Shown here: piece by piece, positions 18,265 to 25,217 of the stretch
How the letters are laid out: each line of letters begins with the position of its first letter
Numbering within the stretch: the stretch's first letter is position 1
Source of the DNA: CAYRPN01 sp964426135
GTDB lineage: Bacteria > Planctomycetota > Phycisphaerae > Phycisphaerales > Phycisphaeraceae
DNA: 64,000 nucleotides
Assembly (NCBI GenBank): GCA_964426135.1
Contig: CAYRPN010000002.1
Span: 1-64,000 of the forward strand
Direction of reading: 5' to 3'
The notes under the pieces: model-generated
The model's database searches: none
The model's input: only the letters and a program-made list of their open reading frames with translations
Told to the model about the DNA's origin: nothing
Translations under genes and position numbers: made by a program

Positions 18265-18412
18265 GGCCTGATCTTTCCCCACATCTTGGCGACTCCTGGA
18301 CGAAGGCGTCGATACTATTGTGCCCCGGGGGTGGCTACATTCCGTCACCCCTTCAGGGTGCAAGCCGGCCCGATCCGCCGATCTCGGACAGGATGTGGGG
18401 AAAGATCAGGCC
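18265..18412. repeat. Inverted-repeat doublet, family G
   Basis: A perfect 21-bp inverted repeat: 18265-18285 (GGCCTGATCTTTCCCCACAT...) and 18392-18412, with 106 bp between. The right arm ends 10 bases beyond the truB stop codon. No second copy of this arm is visible in the window. Confidence 0.85.
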
Positions 18413-18422
18413 TCACCCCACT

Positions 18423-19127
18423 CTACGCCGGCATCGCCAGCACGTCCTTCTCGCCGATCGGCGACTCGAGCCTTTTTCCATCCATCGCGCTCGTCAAGTC
18501 GTACGGCCCCACGCTCGTGCGCCGTAGCGCCGCCAGGTGTCCGCCGGTGCCCAGCGCCACGCCGATGTCGCGCGCCAGGCTGCGGATGTACGTGCCTTTG
18601 CCGCAGGTGACGCGGATGCGGGCAATGGGAAAGGCGTAGGCGATGAGTTCGATGGCATCGATGCGCACAGGCCGCGCGGGGATGTCCACGTCGCGGCCTT
18701 TGCGGGCGAGCTTGTAAGCGCGCTGGCCATCGACGTGCATCGCGCTGAACGCCGGCGGCTTCTGCTGGATCGTGCCGACGAAGCGCGCGAGCACCTCGCG
18801 CACCTGCTGCTCCGTGGGTGGCCCGGTGATGGGGACCGGTTCGAGAAAACCTTCGCGATCGTCCGTGGCGGTGAACGCGGAAAGATCCACGTCCGCCTCG
18901 TACACCTTGGTCAGGCCCATGAGCTGGTCGATGAGCTTGGTCGCCTTGCCGATGCAGCAGACGACAACGCCCGTGGCCAGCGGATCGAGCGTGCCGGCAT
19001 GGCCCGTCTTGGCATTGCCCGCCGAGCGGCGCACGCGGCGAACGACATCCATCGAACTCCAGCCCAGAGGCTTATCGACGACGAGCAACCCGTGAAGGGA
19101 CGTATTGGTGTAGTGCGGGCGGGACAT
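18423..19127 (-). CDS. truB: tRNA pseudouridine(55) synthase TruB
   Basis: Protein of 234 aa that converts uridine 55 in the T-psi-C loop of tRNAs to pseudouridine. GLLVVDKPLGWSSMDVV (13-29) and TGHAGTLDPLATG (41-53) are the family signatures; Asp48 is the catalytic residue. YKLARKG and VTCGKGTYIRSLARDIG complete the core. The protein ends soon after the core and lacks the carboxy-terminal PUA-like domain of the 314-aa E. coli enzyme. The usual neighbours (rbfA, ribF, infB) are absent. A heptameric array, GTGAGGA repeated, lies about 10 bases upstream of the start. Confidence 0.95.
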   Translation of the reverse strand: MSRPHYTNTSLHGLLVVDKPLGWSSMDVVRRVRRSAGNAKTGHAGTLDPLATGVVVCCIGKATKLIDQLMGLTKVYEADVDLSAFTATDDREGFLEPVPITGPPTEQQVREVLARFVGTIQQKPPAFSAMHVDGQRAYKLARKGRDVDIPARPVRIDAIELIAYAFPIARIRVTCGKGTYIRSLARDIGVALGTGGHLAALRRTSVGPYDLTSAMDGKRLESPIGEKDVLAMPA

Positions 19128-19134
19128 GGGGGAG

Positions 19135-19391
19135 GAAGAAGTGAGGAGTGAGGAGTGAGGAGTGAGGAGTGAGGAGTGAAAATGGGGGCAGGAAGAGTTG
19201 GCCGTGAGGTTTGACGATTGGTGGGTAGCGCGAGGTGATTGGTGAGTGAACAGAGTTGAGTGATGAGATGCAGATCGATCAGGTAAGGTGCTTCATCGCG
19301 GTCGTGTGCATTGGGTGCCGTAGGTAAGCGGAGTCTTCGGCGCTAACCCGCGCGCTGGCAGTTCCTATTTCCTCACTTCTCACTCCTCACT
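19135..19391. repeat. Heptad array pair GTGAGGA / TCCTCAC upstream of truB
   Basis: 19141-19180 contains five tandem copies of GTGAGGA at an exact 7-bp period. The inverse, CCTCACT-type units at the same period, lies at 19371-19391. Between them a single copy of the family O arm (GGTAAGCGGAGTCTTCGG, about 19322-19340) is found. The spacer 19128-19657 holds no gene; it is made of these arrays and the family D' doublet. Confidence 0.82.
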
Positions 19392-19586
19392 GGGTGTGCC
19401 CAATTTTCCGGGGGCTTGGTCCCCTCTCCCCCAGTCTGCTGGGGGAGAGGGCTAGGGTGAGGGGGACGGTGAACCTTGGGCGTCCATTTGTCGCTCGACA
19501 TCGCAAACCCCCTCACCCCAACCCTCTCCCCCGCAGAGCCGGGGGCGAGGGGGCCGATCCAACGTCCCCGGAAAATCTGGCAGACC
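19390..19586. repeat. Inverted-repeat doublet, family D' (long form, second copy)
   Basis: The left copy (19390-19462) runs GGGTGTGCCCAATTTTCCG then the CCCCTCTCC..GGGAGAGGG hairpin and AGGGTGAGGG. The right copy (19505-19586) is the inverse and ends CCCGGAAAATCTGGCAGA. It matches the doublet at 15673-15900 in both arm order and outer sequence. Confidence 0.8.
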
Positions 19587-19657
19587 CCTCCTCACTCCTT
19601 CCACTTTCCTTCGCTTTACATTCCCCGCTCCGTCAATAGGATACTCACGCCTGCTCT

Positions 19658-19744
19658 GGAGCGGTGTCCGAGCGGCTGAAGGAACGCGACTGGAAATCGC
19701 GTGTGCGGGCAACTGCACCGAGGGTTCGAATCCCTCCCGCTCCG
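19658..19744 (+). tRNA. tRNA-Ser (anticodon GGA)
   Basis: An 87-base class II tRNA. The acceptor arm is GGAGCGG with CCGCTCC, followed by discriminator G; the anticodon stem CGCGA/TCGCG closes the loop CTGGAAA with anticodon GGA, which reads UCC and UCU. An extended variable arm and the T arm GAGGGTTCGAATCCCTC are present. CCA is not encoded. All identity features of serine tRNA are present. Confidence 0.96.
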
Positions 19745-19972
19745 TTTTGTGGTCGGCGTCATTTTGGTGGTCTGCGTCATTTCCACGCCGCATGGGCTGC
19801 GTTTGCACGAGCCGTGAGTTCATTCCGGGTGGCCGGGGCTGGCGTCCGCGCAAGCTATGGAACGGTGCGTGGGACATTGGCAGAGACGGAGGACGTTGTG
19901 ATTCGCCGGCACAAGGTGATCCGTTCCGGGGCATCCGCCGAGCCTACTGCCCCGGCCATCCGATGCATCGGC

Positions 19973-20279
19973 GTAGGGTGCGTCAAGGCTCGGCGCGGAC
20001 GCACCACGATCANNNNNNNNNNNNNNNNNNNNNNNNNNNNNNNNNNNNNNNNNNNNNNNNNNNNNNNNNNNNNNNNNNNNNNNNNNNNNNNNNNNNNNNN
20101 NNNNNNNNNNNNACGGAAGCGCACCACGATCAACGGAAGCGCACCACGATCAACGGAAGCGCACCACGATCAACGGAAGCGCACCACCGTCAACAGAAGC
20201 GCACCACAGTCAACGGAAACGCACCACCGTCAACCGGAGACCCATGATGGTGCGTCCGCGCGGACTTGACGCACCCTAC
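19973..20279. repeat. Family A doublet (copy 2) with 20-bp tandem array and assembly gap
   Basis: The left arm 19973-20005 is identical to 5859-5891; the right arm 20249-20279 is a 31-bp variant in inverse orientation. The interior holds a 100-N gap (20013-20112) and at least six tandem 20-bp units of ACGGAAGCGCACCACGATCA type (20113-20232), the last three slightly diverged. The bases just left of the gap (ACCACGATCA) match the unit, so the gap is probably a collapsed part of the array. The right arm supplies the stop codon (CTA at 20276-20278) of the gene on the minus strand. Confidence 0.88.
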
Positions 20280-22693
20280 GGCTTCAACGGCGCCGGCTCA
20301 TTTTCCGTCATCGCTTTGACTAATCGGGGCACAGGCACCAGCACCACCGGCTGATCGATCAGCCGCGGTCTGGGCGGCGCGCCGGCGGGCAGCGGCGGCT
20401 GCGGGAACCACAGTTGCAGGAGTTCGTCGAGCTTCTTCAGGGACAAGCCGGGGTCGACGCCGTAGTTGCCTTCGGCGCTGAGTCGTTCGAACTCGCCGCG
20501 GTTGAACCACAGATGCGTGAAGCCCGCCTGCGAGAGCGCGATGGTGATGCGCACCGGGTCGCCCTGCTGCTGGCGGATGATCTGGCCGAGCGGGTCGGCG
20601 TCGAAGGCGGTGCTGTAGACGAACGGCCTGCGGATGTAGAGCACGTTCATCGCGTCGCACGACATGAGCACCCGCGTGTCCTCGGCGGGCAGCACCTGGT
20701 TGAGGCGGTGCGTGCCGGCGAATCGGCCGGGCTGGTTGGCGGTGACGTCGGCGCGATCGACGAGGCTGTCGATGATCTGCCAGGGCGCGATGCGGATGCG
20801 CTGACGGGTCTGCGGCGTGACGTGGACCGGCGTCTGCGTGAGGAAGACATCGAAGCAGCGCGTGGTGAAGAGAATCGCAAGCCCCGACGCGAGCAGCGGC
20901 AGGGGCCAGGGTTTGGCGTGACGCCGCGCCGACTCTTCGAGCAGGCCGAACCCGATCGCCGCCAGGGCGCACGCGGGCAGCAGCGTCGGAATCAGGAAGC
21001 GGCTCTGTTGATGCGTGGCCAGCAGCCAGAAAAGAAGCTGAGCAGAGAGAAGCAGGAGCAGGGCGATGGCCGCACGGCGAAGGCGCGGCTGACACAGCGC
21101 CGCCGCCGCGCCGGCGACGACGACGATCCAAAGCATGGGCACGCCGCCCTCGGCGTCGAATCGCGCCGCTTCGCCGCTCTCGTTCTCGGCGGTGCCACCG
21201 GCTGCGGCGCCGTAGCCCGCGTTGAAGATCCAGTGTCGGCCCAGCGCGGCGAGGCCGGCCGATACGCCGTTCGTGTGATGCGCGCTGTTCCAGCGATCCA
21301 CTTGATCATCGCTCCAATGTCCCTGCCCCAGCGTGCGAGCGGCGAAGGGGAAAACCGGATTGCCGGTCCACAGCGCGTTGCGAACGAGATAAGGCGCCAC
21401 GATCAGCGTGGCGGCGAACGTGGTGACGGCGAGCATTTTCGCGGCAAGCGCGAAGCCGTTAGCCCCCGGCTCCGCCGGGGGGTTGGACGTGTGTGCCGCG
21501 CGGGTCTCGACAATGTCATGACCTCCGGTGCCGTCACTTGCCGTTCCATCCATCGCCGGTGGTTGCCCGCGCGACGGCAACGCTGAGTTGTCCATTCCCC
21601 GGGCGGAGCCCGGGGCTAATGGCAAGGGCTGCCGCGCTGCCGGCATGTGCAGCCGCGCGAGCATCACGACTGCCACGGGAATCGCCAGGAACCCGCCGCT
21701 GGTGAGTTTGGCCATCACGGCCAGGCCGAGCAGCAGGCCGATCGCCGCCGCGCCGCGCCAGGTCGTCGCGTTCGCATCGAACAGCGCCAGCATCGTGCCG
21801 GCTCCGAACGCGAAGACAAACATTTCGTTGTACGGCAGCGATCCCGTGATGACCGTCCACGGCAGCGTCAGCAGGATCACGCCCGCCATCGCGCTGCCGG
21901 CCGAGCCCACGTAGTCGCTGACGAAGCGCGACAGGGCTATGGCGGCGACGAGTCCGACGGAGGCGTGGAAAAACTGGATGGTGTAGATCGCGTCGAAGAC
22001 GGAGCCGTGCATCAACGCGATCTTCATGTAGCCCGCTTCGCTCAGGAGCGGCAGGTGGCTGTAGACGTTGTGTTTCAGCGACGTCATGCCGCCCAGTTCG
22101 ATCCACTCGCGCGGGATTTCCAGGTGGTAGCTGGTGACGTCGTAGCCATAGGCTTCGACGGCCCAGAGCGTGCCGGGCGGGCAGGCGCAGGCGACGGTGA
22201 GCAGGCCCAGCGCGGGCAGCGCGAGCATCAGCGTCCACGGCGGACTCGACCAGCGATCGGGGTGCCAGCTTTCGCGCGTGTCGGGGTCGGCGAAGTGATA
22301 GGTGATCACCATCGTGCCCAGTCCGCAGACGCCCCATGCGGTCCAGGCGTTCAGGAGATGCACGGCCGCCAGCAGCCAGTCGAGCATGAGCATCGCGCCC
22401 AGGCCCAGGATCACCTGCAGCATGATGGGATGGCGTGCATCCCGGGCGAGCCACTTGCGCAGCGGTACGCCCAGGCCGATGGCTCCCAGCCAGAGGGCGA
22501 GGAGCTTGGGCAGCGAGGCGGTGAAGAGATAAATCACCGCGCCGAACTTGCCTGGCGCGGTCTCGGCACCGGCGGCGAATCCGCCCTGGCTGGCGACCCA
22601 GATGCCGCCGAGCCACAGAGCGAACGCGCCGGCTGCGGTCGCCAGATGTTTCGTGCGCGTCGAGGTGCGGGCCATAACGGGATGGTAAACCAA
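20276..22693 (-). CDS. GT39-like multi-pass membrane glycosyltransferase, interrupted in frame by repeat
   Basis: Integral membrane protein of 805 aa with about ten to twelve hydrophobic helices. The first loop contains YDVTSYHLEIPREW, in the position of the acidic catalytic motif of lipid-linked sugar-using transferases (PMT/ArnT-like GT39, GT-C fold). The carboxy-terminal 200 residues are a periplasmic domain. Residues about 358-413 (PLAPGSARG ... NPPAEPGANG) are translation of a family E inverted-repeat doublet inserted without breaking the frame, probably in a loop between helices. The stop codon is contributed by a family A arm. A second Met six codons downstream (22675) could be the start; no clear ribosome site separates them. 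Donor and acceptor cannot be told from sequence. Confidence 0.75.
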   Translation of the reverse strand: MVYHPVMARTSTRTKHLATAAGAFALWLGGIWVASQGGFAAGAETAPGKFGAVIYLFTASLPKLLALWLGAIGLGVPLRKWLARDARHPIMLQVILGLGAMLMLDWLLAAVHLLNAWTAWGVCGLGTMVITYHFADPDTRESWHPDRWSSPPWTLMLALPALGLLTVACACPPGTLWAVEAYGYDVTSYHLEIPREWIELGGMTSLKHNVYSHLPLLSEAGYMKIALMHGSVFDAIYTIQFFHASVGLVAAIALSRFVSDYVGSAGSAMAGVILLTLPWTVITGSLPYNEMFVFAFGAGTMLALFDANATTWRGAAAIGLLLGLAVMAKLTSGGFLAIPVAVVMLARLHMPAARQPLPLAPGSARGMDNSALPSRGQPPAMDGTASDGTGGHDIVETRAAHTSNPPAEPGANGFALAAKMLAVTTFAATLIVAPYLVRNALWTGNPVFPFAARTLGQGHWSDDQVDRWNSAHHTNGVSAGLAALGRHWIFNAGYGAAAGGTAENESGEAARFDAEGGVPMLWIVVVAGAAAALCQPRLRRAAIALLLLLSAQLLFWLLATHQQSRFLIPTLLPACALAAIGFGLLEESARRHAKPWPLPLLASGLAILFTTRCFDVFLTQTPVHVTPQTRQRIRIAPWQIIDSLVDRADVTANQPGRFAGTHRLNQVLPAEDTRVLMSCDAMNVLYIRRPFVYSTAFDADPLGQIIRQQQGDPVRITIALSQAGFTHLWFNRGEFERLSAEGNYGVDPGLSLKKLDELLQLWFPQPPLPAGAPPRPRLIDQPVVLVPVPRLVKAMTENEPAPLKP
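21455..21622. repeat. Inverted-repeat doublet, family E, inside a coding sequence
   Basis: The arm 21455-21484 (TTAGCCCCCGGCTCCGCCGG core) and the inverse arm 21592-21622 (CCCCGGGCGGAGCCCGGGG core) span 168 bp, exactly 56 codons, within the GT39-like gene. Single copies of the arm are at 35519-35547 and 58874-58899. Confidence 0.85.
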
Positions 22694-22738
22694 CTTGGTG
22701 GAGTGTGCGTGCGGGTGAGGTGGGATCAGCCAACAGGA

Positions 22739-22771
22739 AAGCGTCCGAAAGGCCGCGGACCCTTCGGACGC
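22739..22771 (-). terminator. Probable terminator of the Gly/Tyr-rich secreted protein gene
   Basis: On the minus strand GCGTCCGAA pairs with TTCGGACGC (22741-22771) and is followed by TTTCC. It lies 60 bases downstream of the stop at 22832. Confidence 0.6.
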
Positions 22772-22831
22772 GTCAGTGAATTGGGATCAACGGAGATCGT
22801 TCTCGCGGTCGCAGACCGCGATGACGGTTTC

Positions 22832-23191
22832 TCACCAGCTTCGGCAATGGCCGCCGTAGTAAGTCGGCTGCGAGTAGTAGATCACGCGCGGCGCCGGTTG
22901 GTAGTGGTAGACCGGGGCGCGGTACACCGGGGTACTGCAAACCGGCGGACGGTAGACCGGCTGACAGTGCGACGGCCCGCTGTAGTAGCCGCCGCCGTAA
23001 TGGCCGCCACCGCCGTAGTGACCACCACTGCTGTAGCCGCCGCCGTAGTAGCCGGAACCGCCGCTGCGGTATTGCACATCCACGTGAACGCCGCCGTGGC
23101 CGTGACCACTGTAGTAGCGATCCGCCTTGGCGTCGGGCGATGCAACGAGCATCGCGGCGGCGGCGGATCCTGCGAGGAGAAGGGCTTTCAT
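22832..23191 (-). CDS. Small secreted Gly/Tyr/Pro-rich protein
   Basis: Protein of 119 aa with a signal peptide (MKALLLAGSAAAAMLVASPDAKAD, cleavage after Lys-Ala). The mature chain has glycine-tyrosine runs (GGSGYYGGGYSSGG, HYGGGGHYGGGYYSG), then Pro-Val-Tyr repeats (CQPVYRPPVCSTPVYRAPVYHY) with a few Cys residues and a Cys-containing end. The composition suggests a structural or surface protein that may cross-link. AAGGAG six bases before the ATG fixes the start. No family recognised. Confidence 0.75.
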   Translation of the reverse strand: MKALLLAGSAAAAMLVASPDAKADRYYSGHGHGGVHVDVQYRSGGSGYYGGGYSSGGHYGGGGHYGGGYYSGPSHCQPVYRPPVCSTPVYRAPVYHYQPAPRVIYYSQPTYYGGHCRSW

Positions 23192-23352
23192 CGAACACTC
23201 CTTGAAAGAGGGTTGCAGGCACTGCCTGCCGCAACGTGCGATGGGCAGGCCTGCACGGTACGCATGCGTACCGTCTCTACGGGAGTTCTCGGATGGTGGT
23301 TCGTACGTGTGCACAATATCCGGGTTTTGCAGTCGGACCGGCCTCTCACCCC

Positions 23353-23820
23353 TCACGGCCCGGATTCCGCGCCTTCCATCCGCCGGTACTCCTCCTGCTG
23401 TGCGGGAGAAATGTACTTCTCGAAGTACCACGATGAAAGCTCATACAGGGTGAAGTAGAACCCCACGCCCACGAGAATGACCGTCACCGTCACGATGACC
23501 AGATTCCGCCGTTTGCGTTTCGGATCGACGGAGCACTGATTCTGCTTGCGGCGGTAGAGCGCGATGCCGATGACGGCGATCACCGCGGCCCCAATGCGCA
23601 GCAGCCACGCGCCGGGACCGGAGGAGCCGTCCTCGTTGTAGAAAATCTTGGTGAAGGAGATGGCGTAGATGCCGCTCATCAGGCCGAGCATGAACAGCAC
23701 CATGGGCGCGACACAGCAGAGCACACCGGTCAGGCCGACCGCGCTGGCGAAAGACAGCGCCCATTTCCAGACGCTGGGTTCGTCGGTTTTCGGCGCGGGT
23801 TGGTGGGTTGGTCCGGTCAT
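23353..23820 (-). CDS. Small membrane protein (three or more helices)
   Basis: Protein of 155 aa. Helices at about 19-43 (WALSFASAVGLTGVLCCVAPMVLFM, continuing GLMSGIYAIS), 68-83 (WLLRIGAAVIAVIGIAL) and 103-122 (LVIVTVTVILVGVGFYFTL). LTGVLCCVAPMVLF carries the Cys-Cys-x-x-Pro pattern seen in MerT/MerF-type metal transporters, but the rest does not match closely, so a metal role is only a possibility. An ATG eleven codons upstream is possible; neither start has a good ribosome site. It diverges from pheS. Confidence 0.6.
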   Translation of the reverse strand: MTGPTHQPAPKTDEPSVWKWALSFASAVGLTGVLCCVAPMVLFMLGLMSGIYAISFTKIFYNEDGSSGPGAWLLRIGAAVIAVIGIALYRRKQNQCSVDPKRKRRNLVIVTVTVILVGVGFYFTLYELSSWYFEKYISPAQQEEYRRMEGAESGP

Positions 23821-23849
23821 GAGCGTGTTCTTTTCGGGCGGCAGTTGAT

Positions 23850-23961
23850 GCAAGTCAAAATAGCGAAGTCGAAGCGCAAAAAGCCAAAGTCCAAACCGAT
23901 GCGGGAGTTTGACTTTTGCATTTTGACTTTTGCATTCACTGTTTTGACTTTTCCGACTCTG
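23850..23961. repeat. Heptad array (GACTTTT/GCATTTT) upstream of pheS
   Basis: At 23907-23955 GACTTTT, GCATTTT, GACTTTT, GCATTCA, CTGTTTT, GACTTTT follow each other at a 7-bp period. The region just left (23850-23893) carries AAGTC and CAAAA units in the opposite sense. Similar heptads lie upstream of ftsY at 57739-57786. Confidence 0.75.
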
Positions 23962-24065
23962 TCGTCGGTACGAATCGCGAATCGTTCCATCCCTTCTGGG
24001 ATGACATCGGCCTTTATAAGGTTACGCCATGCGAAGGGCGAAGTCCTTCGGTATCCTGTCGCCCC

Positions 24066-25055
24066 ATGCTCGAACGGATTGAACAACTGGACCGGGAATC
24101 CGCCGCTGACCTCGCCGCCGTCGCCACCGCCGAGGCGCTGGAAGCATTCCGCATCAAGTACCTGGGCTCCAACGGCGCGATGAAAGCGGTGATGGCGCTG
24201 ATGAAGGACGTGCCGTCCGCGCAGAAGCCGGCCTTCGGCAAGAGCGCCAACGAACTGAGGCAGAAACTCGAGGCCGCATTCGCAGAAAAAAAAGCTTCGC
24301 TCGGAGCCGCCCCCGTCCGCGCCAAGGGCCCGATCATCGACGTCACCGAGCCCGGCCTGCCCCCGCGCCTCGGACGCAGCCACGTCACCACGCAGATCAT
24401 CGATGATCTGCTCGAAGTCTTCGGCCGCATGGGATTCGATGTCGCCACCGGCCCGGAGATCGAGGACGATCATCACAACTTCGTCGCCCTGAACATTCCC
24501 GCCCATCATCCAGCCCGCGATCCGAACGACAGTTTCTACGTCAGCGACAACGAACTGCTCCGCTCGCAAACGAGCACGGTGCAGATTCGCGTGATGGAAA
24601 AAACGAAGCCGCCGGTGCGCGTCGTTTCCATCGGCCGCGTCTATCGCCCTGACGAGATCGACCGCACGCATCACCAGCAGTTCCACCAGATCGAAGGCCT
24701 GTACGTCGACAAGGGCGTGACAATGGTGGACCTCAAGAGCACGCTGCTGCAGTTCGCCCGCAGTTTCTTCGGCCCCGACGCCGAGGTGAAACTCGTGCCC
24801 AGTTACTTCCCCTTCACCGAGCCCAGCGCCGAGATGTACGTGAAAATGTCCTTCGGCGGTGAAGTGAAGTGGATGGAAATCGGCGGCTGCGGCATGGTCG
24901 ATCCGGCCGTGTTTCAGGCGGTGGGCTACGACCCGGAAGAGTGGACCGGCTTCGCATTCGGCCTGGGCGTCGAGCGTCTGGCCATGCGCAAGTACGCCAT
25001 CGAGGACATCCGCTGGCTCTTCGAAAACGACGTGCGCTTCCTGCGGCAGTTCTAA
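24066..25055 (+). CDS. pheS: Phenylalanine-tRNA ligase alpha subunit PheS
   Basis: Protein of 329 aa, the catalytic subunit of the (alpha-beta)2 enzyme that charges tRNA-Phe. After an amino-terminal coiled coil (about 1-85) the class II core appears: motif 1 region, motif 2 RTHHQQFHQIEGLYVD, and motif 3 FGLGVERLAMRKYAI near the end. The family termination WLFENDVRFLRQF is intact. The ATG at 24066 begins the conserved coiled coil; the upstream in-frame residues are unlike the family. pheT and the usual rplT/rpmI neighbours are not in the window, so the operon is split. Confidence 0.97.
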   Translation: MLERIEQLDRESAADLAAVATAEALEAFRIKYLGSNGAMKAVMALMKDVPSAQKPAFGKSANELRQKLEAAFAEKKASLGAAPVRAKGPIIDVTEPGLPPRLGRSHVTTQIIDDLLEVFGRMGFDVATGPEIEDDHHNFVALNIPAHHPARDPNDSFYVSDNELLRSQTSTVQIRVMEKTKPPVRVVSIGRVYRPDEIDRTHHQQFHQIEGLYVDKGVTMVDLKSTLLQFARSFFGPDAEVKLVPSYFPFTEPSAEMYVKMSFGGEVKWMEIGGCGMVDPAVFQAVGYDPEEWTGFAFGLGVERLAMRKYAIEDIRWLFENDVRFLRQF

Positions 25056-25060
25056 GGATC

Positions 25061-25174
25061 GTGACCGAAATAACTTCCCCGTTTAGCCGGCGGGCTTGCC
25101 CGCCGAGACGCTCTCGGCGGGCAAGCCCGCCGGCTAAATGGGGGACCGCCAATTCGCAAAGTTGTTTCGGTCCC
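25061..25174. repeat. Inverted-repeat doublet, family C (copy 3) with outer arms
   Basis: Inner arms 25081-25107 and 25113-25142 (GTTTAGCCGGCGGGC...) are nearly back to back. Outer arms GACCGAAATAACTTCC (25063-25078) and AAAGTTGTTTCGGTCCC (25158-25174) are also inverse to each other, so the element is a nested double hairpin. It lies between convergent pheS and the VKOR-DsbA gene and may terminate both. Confidence 0.85.
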
Positions 25175-25217
25175 GTTCCTAAGTTTTGTCAGCGCGGATC
25201 GCCGCGACATGTCTCGC

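Noticed and set aside
20013..20112. Gene across the N gap
   Set aside because: Exactly 100 N is a conventional gap length, and both sides show tandem repeat, not coding sequence.
20113..20232. Possible CRISPR array
   Set aside because: The 20-bp units are directly adjacent with no spacers, and no cas gene is present.
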